NCBI GenBank assembly: GCA_022494885.1
Contig: JAGVSM010003431.1
Span: 62,001-126,000, forward strand
DNA from: Micrasema longulum
Lineage: Eukaryota > Arthropoda > Insecta > Trichoptera > Brachycentridae
DNA length: 64,000 nucleotides
Direction of reading: 5' to 3'
Shown: positions 30,418 through 41,140 of the stretch, one piece after another
How the letters are laid out: the number at the start of each line of letters is the position of its first letter
Position numbering within the stretch: the stretch's first letter is position 1
Translations under genes and position numbers: made by a program
The notes under the pieces: model-generated
The model's input: the letters and a program-made list of their open reading frames with translations, nothing else
Told to the model about the DNA's origin: nothing
Database searches by the model: none

Positions 30418-30800
30418 ATCGGGTTGTGGTCTCGTGGCTAGTGTTGCGGACTCACGGATTAGAGGTTTGAGGTTTAAACCCCACTCTACCCCAATTTGCT
30501 TTTCATTTTCTAATAGTGAGTTATCATAGTTAATTTACGAGAAAGACATGGCACGATCAAGTCAATCAAATACTTGAAGATGGACATGTCAAAAGTAGGA
30601 ATAATCGGCGTGCGTGCATGAGAAGATGTATGAATGTAGAGTAAGCGAGGTCTGTATGCCAAGATAGAGTGATATGGCGTTCTATCCTCTCTGCCTACCC
30701 CTACGGGGAAACGGCGTGATGTTTTGTTGTTGTTGTTGAGTTATTTACAACTCGTTGAAAATGGTCACCGAAATTGAAATATTTTGGAAAATTATACGTA
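30418..30800 (+). mobile_element. SINE-C split by a LINE insertion
   Basis: 30418-30524 holds the head (GGGTTGTGGTCTCGTGGCTA, ACTCACGGATTAGAGG, B box GGTTTAAACCCC) and body up to TAATAGTGAGTTAT. 30738-30800 continues GAGTTATTTACAACTCGTTG and AAATGG. The 7-bp word GAGTTAT is present on both sides of the insert and once in intact copies, so it is the target duplication. Confidence 0.8.
30525..30737 (+). mobile_element. LINE-R 3' end inserted in SINE-C
   Basis: 5'-truncated LINE: AGACATGGCACGATCAAGTC, AAATACTTGAAGATGGACAT, ATGAGAAGATGTATGAATG, then GATAGAGTGATATGGCGTTC, and CCTACCCCTACGGGGAAACG followed by a (GTT)n tail. One frame encodes a DRVxWRSxLxAYPYGE-like C-terminus. Relatives lie at 53.4-53.6 and 58.3-59.0 kb. 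The clean 7-bp duplication shows target-primed insertion. Confidence 0.8.
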
Positions 30801-30879
30801 CGCTAAAAATATTATCTAACTTTATTATTGTTGGTATTTTATTTTTTTTCACATAGTAAACAATGATTAAAAATAAAAA

Positions 30880-31075
30880 TAATGTGACGTCACTGGGGTT
30901 ACCCGTGCCGAGAACACTTAAAAATATAGTTTTTTTTTTAAGAATAAGGAAACTTCGTTAGTACTTAAGTTAATTTGATAATGTCCTAACAAGACGAAAC
31001 GCGTCACATTGTCTATGATGTCTTGTATATATTTAAAAAATAAAAGTATACTTTTATCGAATGTAAATATTTTAT
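30880..31075 (+). mobile_element. Hammerhead-associated retroelement relic
   Basis: GTCACTGGGGTTACCCGTGC, CGAGAACAC (30890-30918) is the GC motif also found at 5.86 and 61.3 kb. About 70 bases further comes a degenerate hammerhead core (30980-31010) and an AATAAAAG tail. Confidence 0.4.
30980..31010 (+). ncRNA. Degenerate hammerhead-like core
   Basis: AAUGU - C - CUAACAA - GAC - GAAAC - GCGUC - ACAUU: the outer AAUGU/ACAUU pair perfectly (stem I), GAAA and a short ACGCGU stem III with C17 are present, but CUGACGA is changed to CUAACAA and stem II is lost. The two G-to-A changes are consistent with decay. Confidence 0.35.
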
Positions 31076-31079
31076 TTTG

Positions 31080-32065
31080 GATACCTTACCAAATTTTAAT
31101 CACAATATTTTCGTTTATGCTTTAAACGGTAATATATGTATTTGCAAAAAAAGTTTTGCCATAATGTTTAATAATAAAAAATAAATAAAATCTACCTAGA
31201 AAGCAAAATAATAATATATTTGGCTTGGGATTTTATCGCTATCCCTTTATCCCATAAAATATACACTTCCTTATTGTAAGCAAATAAACGCTACATTGAA
31301 ATTCGGTAAAAACAAAAATGATATTAGGTAAATAAAAAATGGCTTCTTTGTAATTTAGTCAGTATGTTTTATAATATAATTTTTTTTAAATTTCATTTTT
31401 AAATAAATGAAAAAAAAATACAAAATCCTTGGCGGGTTTTTCCTCTGTTTCGATTTATAATATTTCTCCGAACGAATAGAAGGGAAAATATTTCAATAGC
31501 CGGCTACGGCTCGTCAGAACAGATATGTTAAAACGGTTAAGTCCCAACATAAATCTTTATTAAGGCCATAAAAATAAATAATAGACCCACTAACTTGTTA
31601 AAAGCTTTTTCGGAAATAAAATAATTTGCGGATGAAATATTGGTTTACTTTCAAAAATAAATATATGAAGCTCGAAAGGTGGAAAAGCTCGTTAAGTTGA
31701 CGACTTTATTTGGGGATGATCAACTAGCTGGAGCAAACCCTATTAGCCAGAATGGTCAGAATTTAAAGTATGAAGAGAAATTTCCCTTTACTTTTACCAA
31801 ACACAATCTCCGGACTCTTGAGCGACGAGAATTCGCATTAAGGGAAGCATCTTTAGGTACGCTAAATACTAGAATTTATAAGCAATTACATATAATAACT
31901 TTATTTGTACCAAAATAATTAAACATTACAAGTTTAATCAAGATATAAAAAATATATATATTAAGATTATTGGTGTTCCATTTATAGTTTAAGTAGAAAT
32001 TATATTCAACCGAAAAAAAATCTATTCTAAATATTAACATAATACACCAACTAAGCATTAGGTTT
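31080..32065. other. No gene seen
   Basis: AT-rich. A 79-codon plus-strand frame (31679-31918) has a balanced start (KLTTLFGDDQLAGANPISQN) but no recognised domain; it could be a decayed fragment. Confidence 0.3.
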
Positions 32066-32069
32066 TAAA

Positions 32070-32325
32070 TGATGAAAAAATTCAGTGCAACGGAAAACTT
32101 CATACAAAAAATGTTTTCTTACATGCGGTAAAAATTAGAGCATTTAATCGTGAAGTTTCTATAGAATCCATAAAAACAATATAATAATAAAAATGAACTA
32201 CTTTAAATGAGGTCACAAGTTCTTCTGAATCAATCAGTGAGAGAGTGTAATAAATTTTTGGTTTACAGGAAGCCAACTCACCAATCAGGACTCACTGATA
32301 ACAACTAGTAACGTCACGCGCGGAG
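32070..32325 (+). repeat. Dispersed repeat G, copy 1
   Basis: TTCAGTGCAACGGAAAAC, GCGGTAAAAATTAGAGCATT, GAGGTCACAAGTTC and GAAGCCAACTCACCAATCAG align in the same order with 41995-42235. About 255 bp, no frame, no clear terminal repeats. Origin unknown. Confidence 0.55.
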
Positions 32326-33490
32326 TAATTAAAAAAATACACAACTTGAAATAATTGTAGCAATGATAAAGCGATACATTGATTTGACAAATAAAACAAA
32401 CGCCGAACTTCCTCATTTTACTGTAATGTATTTTGAAGTATATTTTTTTCATTTGAAAAAAATGGATTAATCCAAGAAATCCCAAATACATTTATGAGCG
32501 ATCTTTTTTAAAAATCGTTTTTAAAGAATTACTCGACAAGTATTGTAAAAATTGATGGGTAGGTACTCTCTGTTTTATCATTCTTATTTTAGAACTGAAA
32601 TTAAATTTATTAAAATTAATTAAATTTTAGGAAGTTATCCTATGTAATTAAAAATTTAAGTACGTTGGTATATTCATTTCTTTAGATCTTTAGGATATCA
32701 TTGCTGACGGAGAGAATTTTGTTTTTAAATATGTACAAAAAATAACATTGAACTCGCATTCAAGCATTATCAGTTATTATAAAAACTTGTTAATGTTTAT
32801 GAATTATTTTAGATCCGTAAAAATATAACTCTTTAAATCCTATTACAAGAATTTAAAAAATGCTTCAGAAATCAATACGGCGCCGCATCTTGACGGACGC
32901 TCTTCTACGCTAGGAACTTGTTTGCTGACGTCAAACTAGATAGATTTAACAGTTTCCTACCCCGTTTCCGAACTATGAAATGGGAGCATTTCTGTTATTG
33001 CTTAATGGGCAAGGATCGAATAGGATCACTATTAATATTATACAGTAGTAGTAAGATAAAGTAGGGACTGCAGAGGTCGAAGGTCCCTGAAATTATGAGC
33101 TGGCCAATGAAACTTGTCAAGTGACGTTTAATCCTGAATAGGCGTAATTATACCAAGGCGGGGTAGCGCTGGCTACCTTAGGATGCCCGTAATCAATTTT
33201 ATTGAATATCGTATAATAAATTAGAAGCGTCGATGGATTTGAAAGGGAAATGTAGGAGAAGGCTCACCGTGAGATAAAAACAATAAAATAAATTAATAAA
33301 ACTGGCTAAATTACAAAAGACAAATTAAATATGTTTACACAAGTAGGCCTATGTTTATGTTCTTAAAGAAGTTCATTTTATATAATGTACATATATGGTA
33401 CACGCTCAAATAGCTTTGAAGAGTGTAAGATTTTAAAATAAATGAATATGATCGAAAAGCATATTTCCTTTTTTTTAAATAAGAAAATTA
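32326..33490. other. No gene; balanced patch at 32880-33260
   Basis: 32880-33260 is much less AT-rich than its surroundings and is not repeated in the window. It has no long frame. It could be conserved regulatory DNA. Confidence 0.3.
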
Positions 33491-33517
33491 GCCATTTCTC
33501 AATACACGAGTAGTTAA

Positions 33518-33705
33518 TTGTGGAGACCCGAGAGTTAGAGACGAAGATGTGTTGTTGTCTATGGCCGCAGTGCCCAATGGACCTATATAAGGGCGCGTAA
33601 CACGTCACTCGCCCTTCTTTGTCTTCACCAGTATTCAAATTCACTCTAAAATATTATTTGTGTGATCTTTGTATTTTCGTGTGTAATAAACCAAAAATTG
33701 TAAGT
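33518..33705 (+). promoter_or_regulatory. Possible solo LTR or promoter
   Basis: CCCAATGG (CCAAT-like) is followed by TATATAAGG (TATA box, 33584), a likely start region at CACGTCACTCGCCC about 27 bases on, and AATAAA at 33685. CCAAT, TATA and polyadenylation signal within 120 bases is the layout of a retroviral-type LTR. A TGTGGAGACC start at 33518 would fit an LTR end, but no target duplication or partner LTR is found, so a host promoter is also possible. Confidence 0.35.
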
Positions 33706-34464
33706 AACTTAAATTATTTTATTTATTTATTCCTTGAGGTTAAATCCGTTAAATCCATTCAATCATATGTTTAACATGAACTAACAAATAGCTACTATCA
33801 AGTAGAGTATAATAATGATACCTCTACATAGTGATAAATGCCTTTGGTTACTCCGAATTTCATTCCTTAAAATATTAATATAACTTATTATTTCATTAAA
33901 ATACCCAAGAATGGTTGAAAAATTTATCCCCATATACTTGTGCATATAACACTGCAGTTAAATGCGATGCAACGTCTTTGTTTTTTACATTCACTCACAC
34001 GATTGCAATTTAAGATCCATACCTTCAATTGTAGCGCTTTTTGAAGAACGGTTTAAGTTTAAACGAGCTTAACTGAATCCAGAATATTTTACTATTTAAT
34101 TTGCCCGATCAGGGAAGTTATCAAATATCATATCATTAATAATTAAAGCAGTAACTTCGTAATTATGTAAAAACTATTTTTTTTATATCAGTTTCTAATA
34201 AAAAGTACTTGGTACGCTTTCACTTGTTTATTCGACAAATTAGCGCTTTCACCCTCTAATGGGCATCTTCAGACTGTCTGAACGAGTGATACTTAAATCC
34301 ATGATTTCGAAATAACCAGTAACCGGTTTAATTGCTTTTGCGACATCTTTAAGACTGGTCACTGTTTACTCATCTTTCATTTATAAAATGAATCTAATAT
34401 AGTAGTTTATGGCGATGACCATTATGTTTTAAAACGGACTTGATACATGATATTTTGTACTTAT
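33706..34464. other. No gene seen
   Basis: AT-rich. On the minus strand 34247-34272 has CTGAAGA and GAAA words 15 bases apart, but the remaining hammerhead helices do not form (see rejected items). Confidence 0.35.
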
Positions 34465-34920
34465 ACAAGAACAGGGCACTGCGGATTGAACAAACACCTT
34501 GCTAGAATAAACCTTTCCAAAACATTTAGATGCATAATTTATGTACATTGCAATTGGCATTAGTATTGGCAATAGGCGGTATTGTACATTTAAATAAATA
34601 AATTTAACACCTAAACGAATAGACATTCTATGTGAATGTGATGCTTTCCATCATAAAAGGATCGTCATCCTCGGGGGACCACTAGTTAAACCTGAGGATG
34701 TTAAAGAGCTCGCCCCCTACCTAATAGAGCGATACTTTACGGATCTGGGGCTTAAAGGGGTAGATTTAGCAAAATGTAAACTTTAGCCTTCCACACAGTA
34801 GCCAGGCTCTTTATAGACCCGGGCTTGGAGGGCGAGAGCTATTCACATGTAGCAGTGACGTCACGAGCTTGCATAGCACTGACCCCTACCTCTAAGAATA
34901 AGAATAAAAATAATAATAGG
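34465..34920 (+). pseudogene. LINE ORF2 C-terminus (RNase H-type LINE) and 3' end
   Basis: After an interrupted start, the frame at 34623-34785 reads ILCECDAFHHKRIVILGGPL, VKPEDVKELAPYLIERYFTD and LGLKGVDLAKCKL then stop. C-E-C with a preceding cysteine pair (seen better in the 49 kb copy as KVLQFCILCECD) is the zinc-binding C-terminus of RNase H-bearing LINEs. A 3' UTR with an AAGAATAAGAATAAAAATAA tail follows. The frame of the last 53 codons is open, so this end is fairly young. A second LINE tail interrupts it at about 34535-34605. Confidence 0.65.
34535..34605 (+). mobile_element. LINE 3' tail nested in another LINE
   Basis: TATTGGCAATAGGCGGTATT, GTAC and AAATAAATAAATTT resemble the GGCAATAAGCCCGCC-type LINE tails. 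It separates TTTAGATG from ATTCTATGTGAATG, which are nearly adjacent in the inverted copy at 49.3 kb. Confidence 0.45.
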
Positions 34921-35039
34921 TCGGCAGTATGGCAATTAATAAATTAGAGTTAGGTAAATTTAGCAGCATAATTAATTTATGTATGATAATAACGCGAGTG
35001 ACAGAAATTTAATTTAAACCAGGCCTCAGCTACCGGGTA

Positions 35040-35395
35040 GCGCTGTCCTATCCGTTTATAAACACGTCGGCCATATTTATCATAGTAATATGCATTCTTC
35101 CGCCCTCGCGGCGGAAGGCGGGAAAATTCTCCGCCTTAAATGCCGCTCGGCCATAAATGTCAGCTGGAGAGATGTATGCCGAAATAATCCCAGTGTGATG
35201 ATTCTGCTAGGTCCATAATTGCGGTTCGCCCTGCCCAGGATAGCCGCCTATCCACACAAAATGCAATAAAAAACCTTATCTTGAATTCTGATATTACTAA
35301 CGGGAACGCTCGCATTTTACAGGTTTTTTTTAATCTCGCTGTGTAAATGAGGCCCTCAGTATCAGACATGGTCAAACGCCGCACCCCTTAAATTA
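35040..35395. other. Balanced, CpG-containing patch; possible regulatory element
   Basis: Stands out by base composition. Contains an inverted word pair CCGCCCTCGCGGCGG near 35100 and several CCATAAAT / TTTATAA / GGCCATATTTATC words of homeodomain-binding type. No repeat match in the window and no useful frame. Regulatory function is a guess. Confidence 0.25.
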
Positions 35396-35504
35396 CATAT
35401 TTTTTATTTGAAGAACTTTGATAAATGATTCGGCCGAGATCAATTTTTTTCTTAAGAAGGTAATTTGGAAGCTTAGTGTAAGTTAAAATAATAACATTGT
35501 TATT

Positions 35505-35700
35505 TATTTATTGACGGACTTATGCAGTCCATTCTAGCAATGATAAATACAATTTCTTAAAATAAATACGGGTAATAATAAAAAAAACTAAATAAAATTA
35601 TACAAAAAAAATTACTACTTCAAGACAAGATCCGGTACAAAGACGTACACCAAAAAAGTCTAGGTTTTATCTCGAGTTTACAATACGACACAATCGGGAC
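35505..35700 (-). mobile_element. LINE 3' end, family I, copy 1
   Basis: TTATTTATTGACGGACTTAT, GCAGTCCATTCTAGCAATGA, ACAATTTCTTA, AAGATCCGG and AAAAAGTCTAGGTTTTATCT align with 60985-61200. The (TTTA)n at the left is the reversed tail. Confidence 0.55.
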
Positions 35701-37040
35701 ATTGGTGCATGCAAGCCAAAGTTTGTGTTGTGTTGATCAAGGAACTAGTTGATCTGTGTTGTTAGTGAAATAATGTATTTTATAGTCTTTAATTTTACAT
35801 TTCGCAAGTGGTATTATTAAAATTTAAATGATGAACGATTTCTGCCAGAGAAAGAATTTACAAAAAATTACATTACATAAAAGAAAACCCATGAACATCA
35901 AAAATGAACAACATAGGTAGGCACTCAATTAAATACCAATTTAAGTATAAAAATTGAAATTAAAACAAACCGGATTTTTAGCAATCTGTCAAAATAAAGA
36001 ATTTACATATAGATTTACAAAACTAAATCAGCATTTTGATTCTATTTCAGAATTTTGTATTTTTTTCATCTTTTTCACAGCTACATAAGTATACAGCAGT
36101 TATACGGGCGCAGATAATTATTTGTTATCATTCATCATATAAAACCTTTCGTTTATGAATAATTAAATATCGTCAATTTAATTTAAAAAATAACGGCATT
36201 TTCAGAATGAAAAATAAGCATTTTAAAATGCAACAATAGCCTCTAAATAAAATGCATTTTCCATTTTGAATGTTATTATTTTGTAGACAATTAGTAAAAT
36301 AATTGTATTTAAACCCATTAAATAAAAAAGCATAAAATGTCCATTACTCTTCAGTTTTGAAGTCGAGTTGGTTAATATCAAGTAGTTTATTACAAAACTC
36401 AACCATTTTCGCTCCGCTAAAAGCTTGTGAATTTAAACTTTGTACAGAGAGTGTTTTTTGTCACAAGCATTATGATAATATCCCAAAAAAGACTTCTAAA
36501 GGATAATATTATAAAGTGTATGGTAAAGTCTGTTTATCGGCCTTATTTATTTAGTTCGTTGCAGGTTCCCGCCACACTATTGTGAAACAATATCGCTGTT
36601 ACATTATGGTCGCCAACTTTGTCGAGAACTTGGACCCGTGACAACCCTTTAGACAAACAAATGGTAACTTAAACAAGACTCCCTCGAAAAATATTAACAT
36701 TATTTCGTGGCTACCAAATCAAATGCATTAAATTTTTCCGTCTATGGCAGAAGGCCAGATCAAAGAAACAAACAATCAATTGAGAAAATATAGGCGCTTT
36801 TTAAAAATACGGTGATTATTTTTTGGTTTTAAATTAAATTTTTTGTCTTTGAAATAGGCGATCTAAAAAAACCTAAAATACAAGTAAGCGTATTTTTTTT
36901 CTACGAAACGTGCTATAAATAACTATTAACGGAATGTTAGATTACTTATCTCTTTACACAAAGCAGTTAAAATGTTTCCAACTTACAAAACAAAATATGA
37001 GTAAACACTGTAAAAGAAAGCACGTAAGAAGTATAAATAT
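35701..37040. other. No gene seen
   Basis: AT-rich single-copy-looking DNA. Slightly balanced at 36540-36650. Nothing recognised. Confidence 0.35.
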
Positions 37041-37044
37041 TGCA

Positions 37045-37325
37045 AAATGTTTTCAGGCGTTGCCTCAGTGAAATAATTCAGTCAGATAAATCTCACCCAC
37101 ATCAATAAAGGTTTCAATTTTTTAATTTGATAAAAATCAACAGATAGAAGAATATAAAAAATATGGATATTTAAACATTGGTGATATGGTGAGTGTTACG
37201 CGGCGTGTAAAGTGGGCACACAGATCAACCAATGGCAGGTTAGAAGCCCCGTCAATACCCAAACTTACATATTTTCTTTCTGTAAAATGTTCTCCATATC
37301 TGTTGTAATAATATGTCGAACTTAT
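37045..37325. mobile_element. Foldback element FB-A, half copy
   Basis: TTTCAGGCGTTGCCTCAGTG, AATCTCACCCACATCAATAA, ATGGTGAGTGTTACGCGGCG, CAACCAATGGCAGGTTAG, AAACTTACATATTTTC and ATATCTGTTGTAATAATATG are in FB-A order. Confidence 0.6.
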
Positions 37326-37599
37326 AAAAAACTTCAAGTTTACATAATATACGTATATTCCACATATTTTTTTCCGTATATTCTGTGTTTATTATTTAGT
37401 ATGTTAGCATGTATTTCATTTTTGTTTTTTGTAAATGCCTTTTGGGCGTTAATGAACAAAATAAATATGTACAAACTGAATTTCAAATTAAAATTCTTTA
37501 TTCAGAATAACGTTTTGAAACTTATTATACTTTTTTTAAATACAATTAAAACATCATAACATGACTGAAGAAAATAATTTTTAAAAGGTTTCGAAAGCA

Positions 37600-37978
37600 G
37601 ATATAAACCTTGTTTTTATATTTTCTTTATAGTCAAACCTCTCATCAAGTTCTCTCTTATAACCCTTTTCTGTATAAATACACGTTTTAAATCATTTTTT
37701 TACTCACGCACCCACATATACGCACCCTCACACACGCACATGCACACACACACACTCACACCCATACACTCACATCCCCTCATTCATTCGCACACATTCA
37801 TATACACACACATACATAGAAACGTCGCACACATACACTTTTGTACACTCTTTTCTGATATATTATGTATTATTAGAAAAACAGTGTTTTTTTATTGGTT
37901 CTAATATTGCTAATAAAATTCTACTTATTTTTCATGTAATAGCTGTAAAAATCTCGAATAAATAAAATAAAATAAATA
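37600..37978 (+). mobile_element. LINE 3' untranslated end with CA-rich stretch
   Basis: Ends in CGAATAAATAAAATAAAATAAAT, the tail type of the other LINEs, with GCTGTAAAAATCTCG just before. The CA-rich tract at 37700-37825 is part of it. No ORF part is seen. Confidence 0.45.
37700..37825 (+). repeat. Imperfect CA-rich simple repeat
   Basis: About 125 bases of CACACA-type sequence with interruptions (CACACACGCACATGCACACA and onward), probably inside a LINE 3' UTR. Confidence 0.7.
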
Positions 37979-38099
37979 AATAAATCCAAAAATTGTACAT
38001 GAATATTTAGTGATTACGCCACTCGCCAGATAGCAATGGTCGCTCGAATTCCGGTCCTTTGGATCGCGGATTTTTCTCGTTAGAAATTGAGTTATCTTC

Positions 38100-39993
38100 A
38101 TATACTTCGCCACTGAACCTCAATACAAATTAATGCAACTACCTGCCTTGTAATGGGATTCCCCCAACCCTTATAATCAAACCACAAAGTTCCTACCTAT
38201 AATTTTGACAAGACCATTGCATTATCTAATTGTAAATTTACTACCATATCTTGCAGAAAGGGCCTTCTTTCGTTGGATATCAATAAATCAGCTGGTCTTG
38301 ATAAAATCCCTCCTATTTTTCTTAAACATTTTGCCTCAGAACTAGCTGAACCAATTATTTTGTTATTTAATAAATTATTATCTCAAGGACACTTTCCTTC
38401 TTAGTGGAAGTCCTGCTATGTCACGCCTATTTTCAAAAAGGGCAATGATACCAATGTAAAAAAATACCGTCGGAAGATCAACTGCCACAAACGTAATGCT
38501 TTATCAGAATTTTATTGGTGAAGCTCTTACCAAGAATCATAAGGTTGACAGTATATTTACTGACTTCAACAAGGCGTTTGATAAGGTTTCACATAAGGTG
38601 ATGCTTAGTAAATTATTTGGTTTGGGATTCCGTGGAACGTTTTTCGAATGGTTTCGGGCCTACCTATCAGATAGATTGTTGTATGTTAAAATTAAAAATC
38701 GTTTTTCTGATTGCTTCTGTGCAACCAACGGTCTTCCGCAAGGTAGTCATTTGGGTCCTATATTGTTTTTGATTTTCGTAAACGACATAACATCATGTTC
38801 GAGATGCTGAAGGTTTGCTGTTTGCTGATGATATTAAAATATATAGAGAGGTAACAAACAAAGGTCATTGCTTAAAATCTGCAATCTAACTTAAAGTGTT
38901 TGAATGTATGGTGTGAAAATAACAATTTATTCCTTAATGTTGACAAATGCAAAGTTTTGACTTTTTGCCGAAATAAATACCTAATTGCTTTTAACTACTC
39001 TATAAATTCTATAAATTTAAATCGAGTGACCGAAATGACTGATCTTGGTATTACATTTGATGAAAAATTAAACTTCATTAAACATATGCAGAGCATAACT
39101 AATAAAACCATGAAAACTCTAGGATTTCTGTTGCGAACGATTAGAGACTTTGACTCAGTCTATGTAATGAAAATTGTATATGTTGCTTTAGTACGTAGCC
39201 AACTTGAATACAACTCGGTTATATGGTCACCATATTATAAAGTGCATATAAATAATATCGAAACAATTCAACATAAATTTTTACGTTTCTTTAATTTTAA
39301 ATTAGGTATTCCAGTTGAACATCCAGTTGATTGAAAATTATACATACTTAAATAAATATTTAAATTTACACACATTAGAAACTAGAAGAAAATGAAATGA
39401 TTTGTTATATTTATTTAAAATATTAAATTCAATATTTGACTGCTCCGAACTGTTAAAACTAATTAACTTGCGAGTGCCCAGCTGGATTACTCGATTTAAT
39501 AAACTCTTCTATATAAATGTATCTACAACTAACTACAGTGCACACTCGCCTATAGGGAGAATTCATGTGTTTGCAAACGAATACGCAAATGATATAGATA
39601 TATTCAATACAACAATTTTGAATTTTAAAAGGCAGTGTATCAATTTATTATCTCCAAATGTAAATACCTAAATAATACTATGTTGTTTTATATTGTGTAC
39701 CTTTTATTAACTTATATCTGTATTCTTAATTATTATTTTTCTATATTCTTCTTAATTTAAGATTCTTTTGATATAACAAAAAAAAAATGAAAAAATGAAC
39801 TTCTGTTCTCTCTACTGGAATATATGTATGTATGTACTATATGTAACATTAGTTTTGATATATTTTTATTATCTTTTTTTATTACTTAATTATAAATTTT
39901 TTGCTACTTTTGTGTAAAATATATGTCTGTTCCTTATATATAAATATATGTAAAACATGTAAAAGCCTACAAGGCGTTTAAATAAATAAATAA
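38100..39993 (+). mobile_element. CR1/jockey-like LINE, largest copy in the window
   Basis: A 5'-truncated non-LTR retrotransposon of about 1.9 kb. It runs from the reverse-transcriptase domain through the C-terminal region to a 3' UTR ending in a GCCT-ACA-AGGC hairpin and AAATAAATAAATAAAAC (39960-39993). The coding part is described separately. Confidence 0.75.
38262..39674 (+). pseudogene. LINE reverse transcriptase pseudogene
   Basis: Fragments in order: SAGLDKIPPIFLKHFASELA and CYVTPIFKKGNDTNVKKYR (38280-38466, with TAG at 38402), then an internal deletion of some 60 codons, GRSTATNVMLYQNF (from 38470), FTDFNKAFDKV with the first catalytic Asp, [19 protein letters not shown], then FADDIKIYRE with the catalytic ADD (38821), LNVWCENNNLFLNVDKCKVL (38880 on), LGITFDEKLNFIKHM, and a last frame 39402-39671. 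At least four frameshifts make it inactive. It would reverse-transcribe its own RNA at a nicked target. Confidence 0.8.
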
Positions 39994-40352
39994 AACTTCC
40001 CTCGCGGCAGGCTCCATCAGATGTCCTGTGGTGTACTAGGCACTTGTCGTCTTCTTGATTCGTGATGCACGCGATAACACGACACGGTGGATTGCATAAC
40101 ATAAAGATAGCTAAAATAACTTATTTGCGATCGCGCTGTGAATACAACGATACATCCACATTCAATGACAGTTATGGTATTATTGGGCCGACAAGAAAAA
40201 GCATTGTACCTACAGTAGAATAATTGCAACATTCTCACTAGGGCTCAGTAGGTAGTTATTAAATTAAACCTAGCACCTAGTAATAAACAATATACGTAGT
40301 AAGTATGGCGCAACCATTTAAACATAATCAATATATTATAAAAATATATATA
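39994..40352. other. No gene seen
   Basis: A more balanced spot at 40005-40100 (CCTCGCGGCAGGCTCCATC) carries no recognised feature. Confidence 0.3.
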
Positions 40353-40600
40353 TTGTGCACCATAGGGAACTGCATTTGTACACCAATCAGAGCGTACTTA
40401 ATCAATTTTTTGTTCAACGTGAAAGTAAGATGATCAGTCTTACCCTTCAGGTGCCAGTCCAGGGACTATGAAATATTCTAGTGTATAAACACTTTCCTTC
40501 TTAAATAAATATTTCACGTCAACCATGTCGGAAATCGAACCCGAGACCTCTTGCGTGGTAAGCCAATGCGCTGACCACTAACTACACCTTGGGCCGACAT
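40353..40600 (-). mobile_element. SINE-A, near full-length
   Basis: Minus-strand copy: TTGTGCACCATAGGGAACTG at the tail side, GATGATCAGTCTTACCCTTC, GTGCCAGTCCAGGGACTATG, ACGTCAACCATGTCGGAAAT, B box complement GGAAATCGAACCC, ending CCTTGGGCCGAC. The (GAT)n tail is missing. Confidence 0.75.
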
Positions 40601-40989
40601 AATAATATTACGTATATTTATTTTTAATTTCAAAACTTCAATAAATAATATTGGTTTTATTTTATTAGTGTACACGGCACAAACTCTTATATAAACATTA
40701 ACATAAATTCATTTAATATAACAGTGTTCTATTACAAAATTATGAAATAATATTAAAACAATATATCCATACATATTACACAATTGTTTTATACATTGTT
40801 CTATATAATAACTTTGCTATTTTAATACTTAATATACTTAGGTAAAAAAAAATATATTAAAAATAAAAATAAAGATAACGCGGTATATTCGAAATAGCAA
40901 AAATCATAAATCATTGATTTTTTGGTATTGTTGCAATATATGTATATTTAATGCCCTAGGTTTAATACTAACTGTCTCCTGATAAGAGC

Positions 40990-41140
40990 TCAGGGGTTCT
41001 CAACCGTTTAAAAAAAAAAAAAACAATAAACCTTTTAAAAAATCACATATAATTTTTTTTTAAATGATTTAAAAACTATAAAAACAAATATCTAGTCATA
41101 CGTTTTTATATATATTTGACGTGTGTTTATTTTTACATTT
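40990..41140. mobile_element. hAT-like terminus
   Basis: CAGGGGTTCTCAACCGTTT followed by a poly-A run matches the standard start of hAT MITEs. The other end is not identified, so only one end is certain. Confidence 0.45.

Noticed and set aside
34240..34290. Hammerhead ribozyme on the minus strand
   Set aside because: CTGAAGA, a 4-bp stem II and GAAA are present in order, but stem I does not pair and stem III is not credible. It may be an old relic.
37700..37825. CRISPR-like or satellite array
   Set aside because: Only imperfect CA-rich simple sequence, typical of a LINE 3' UTR, without regular units.
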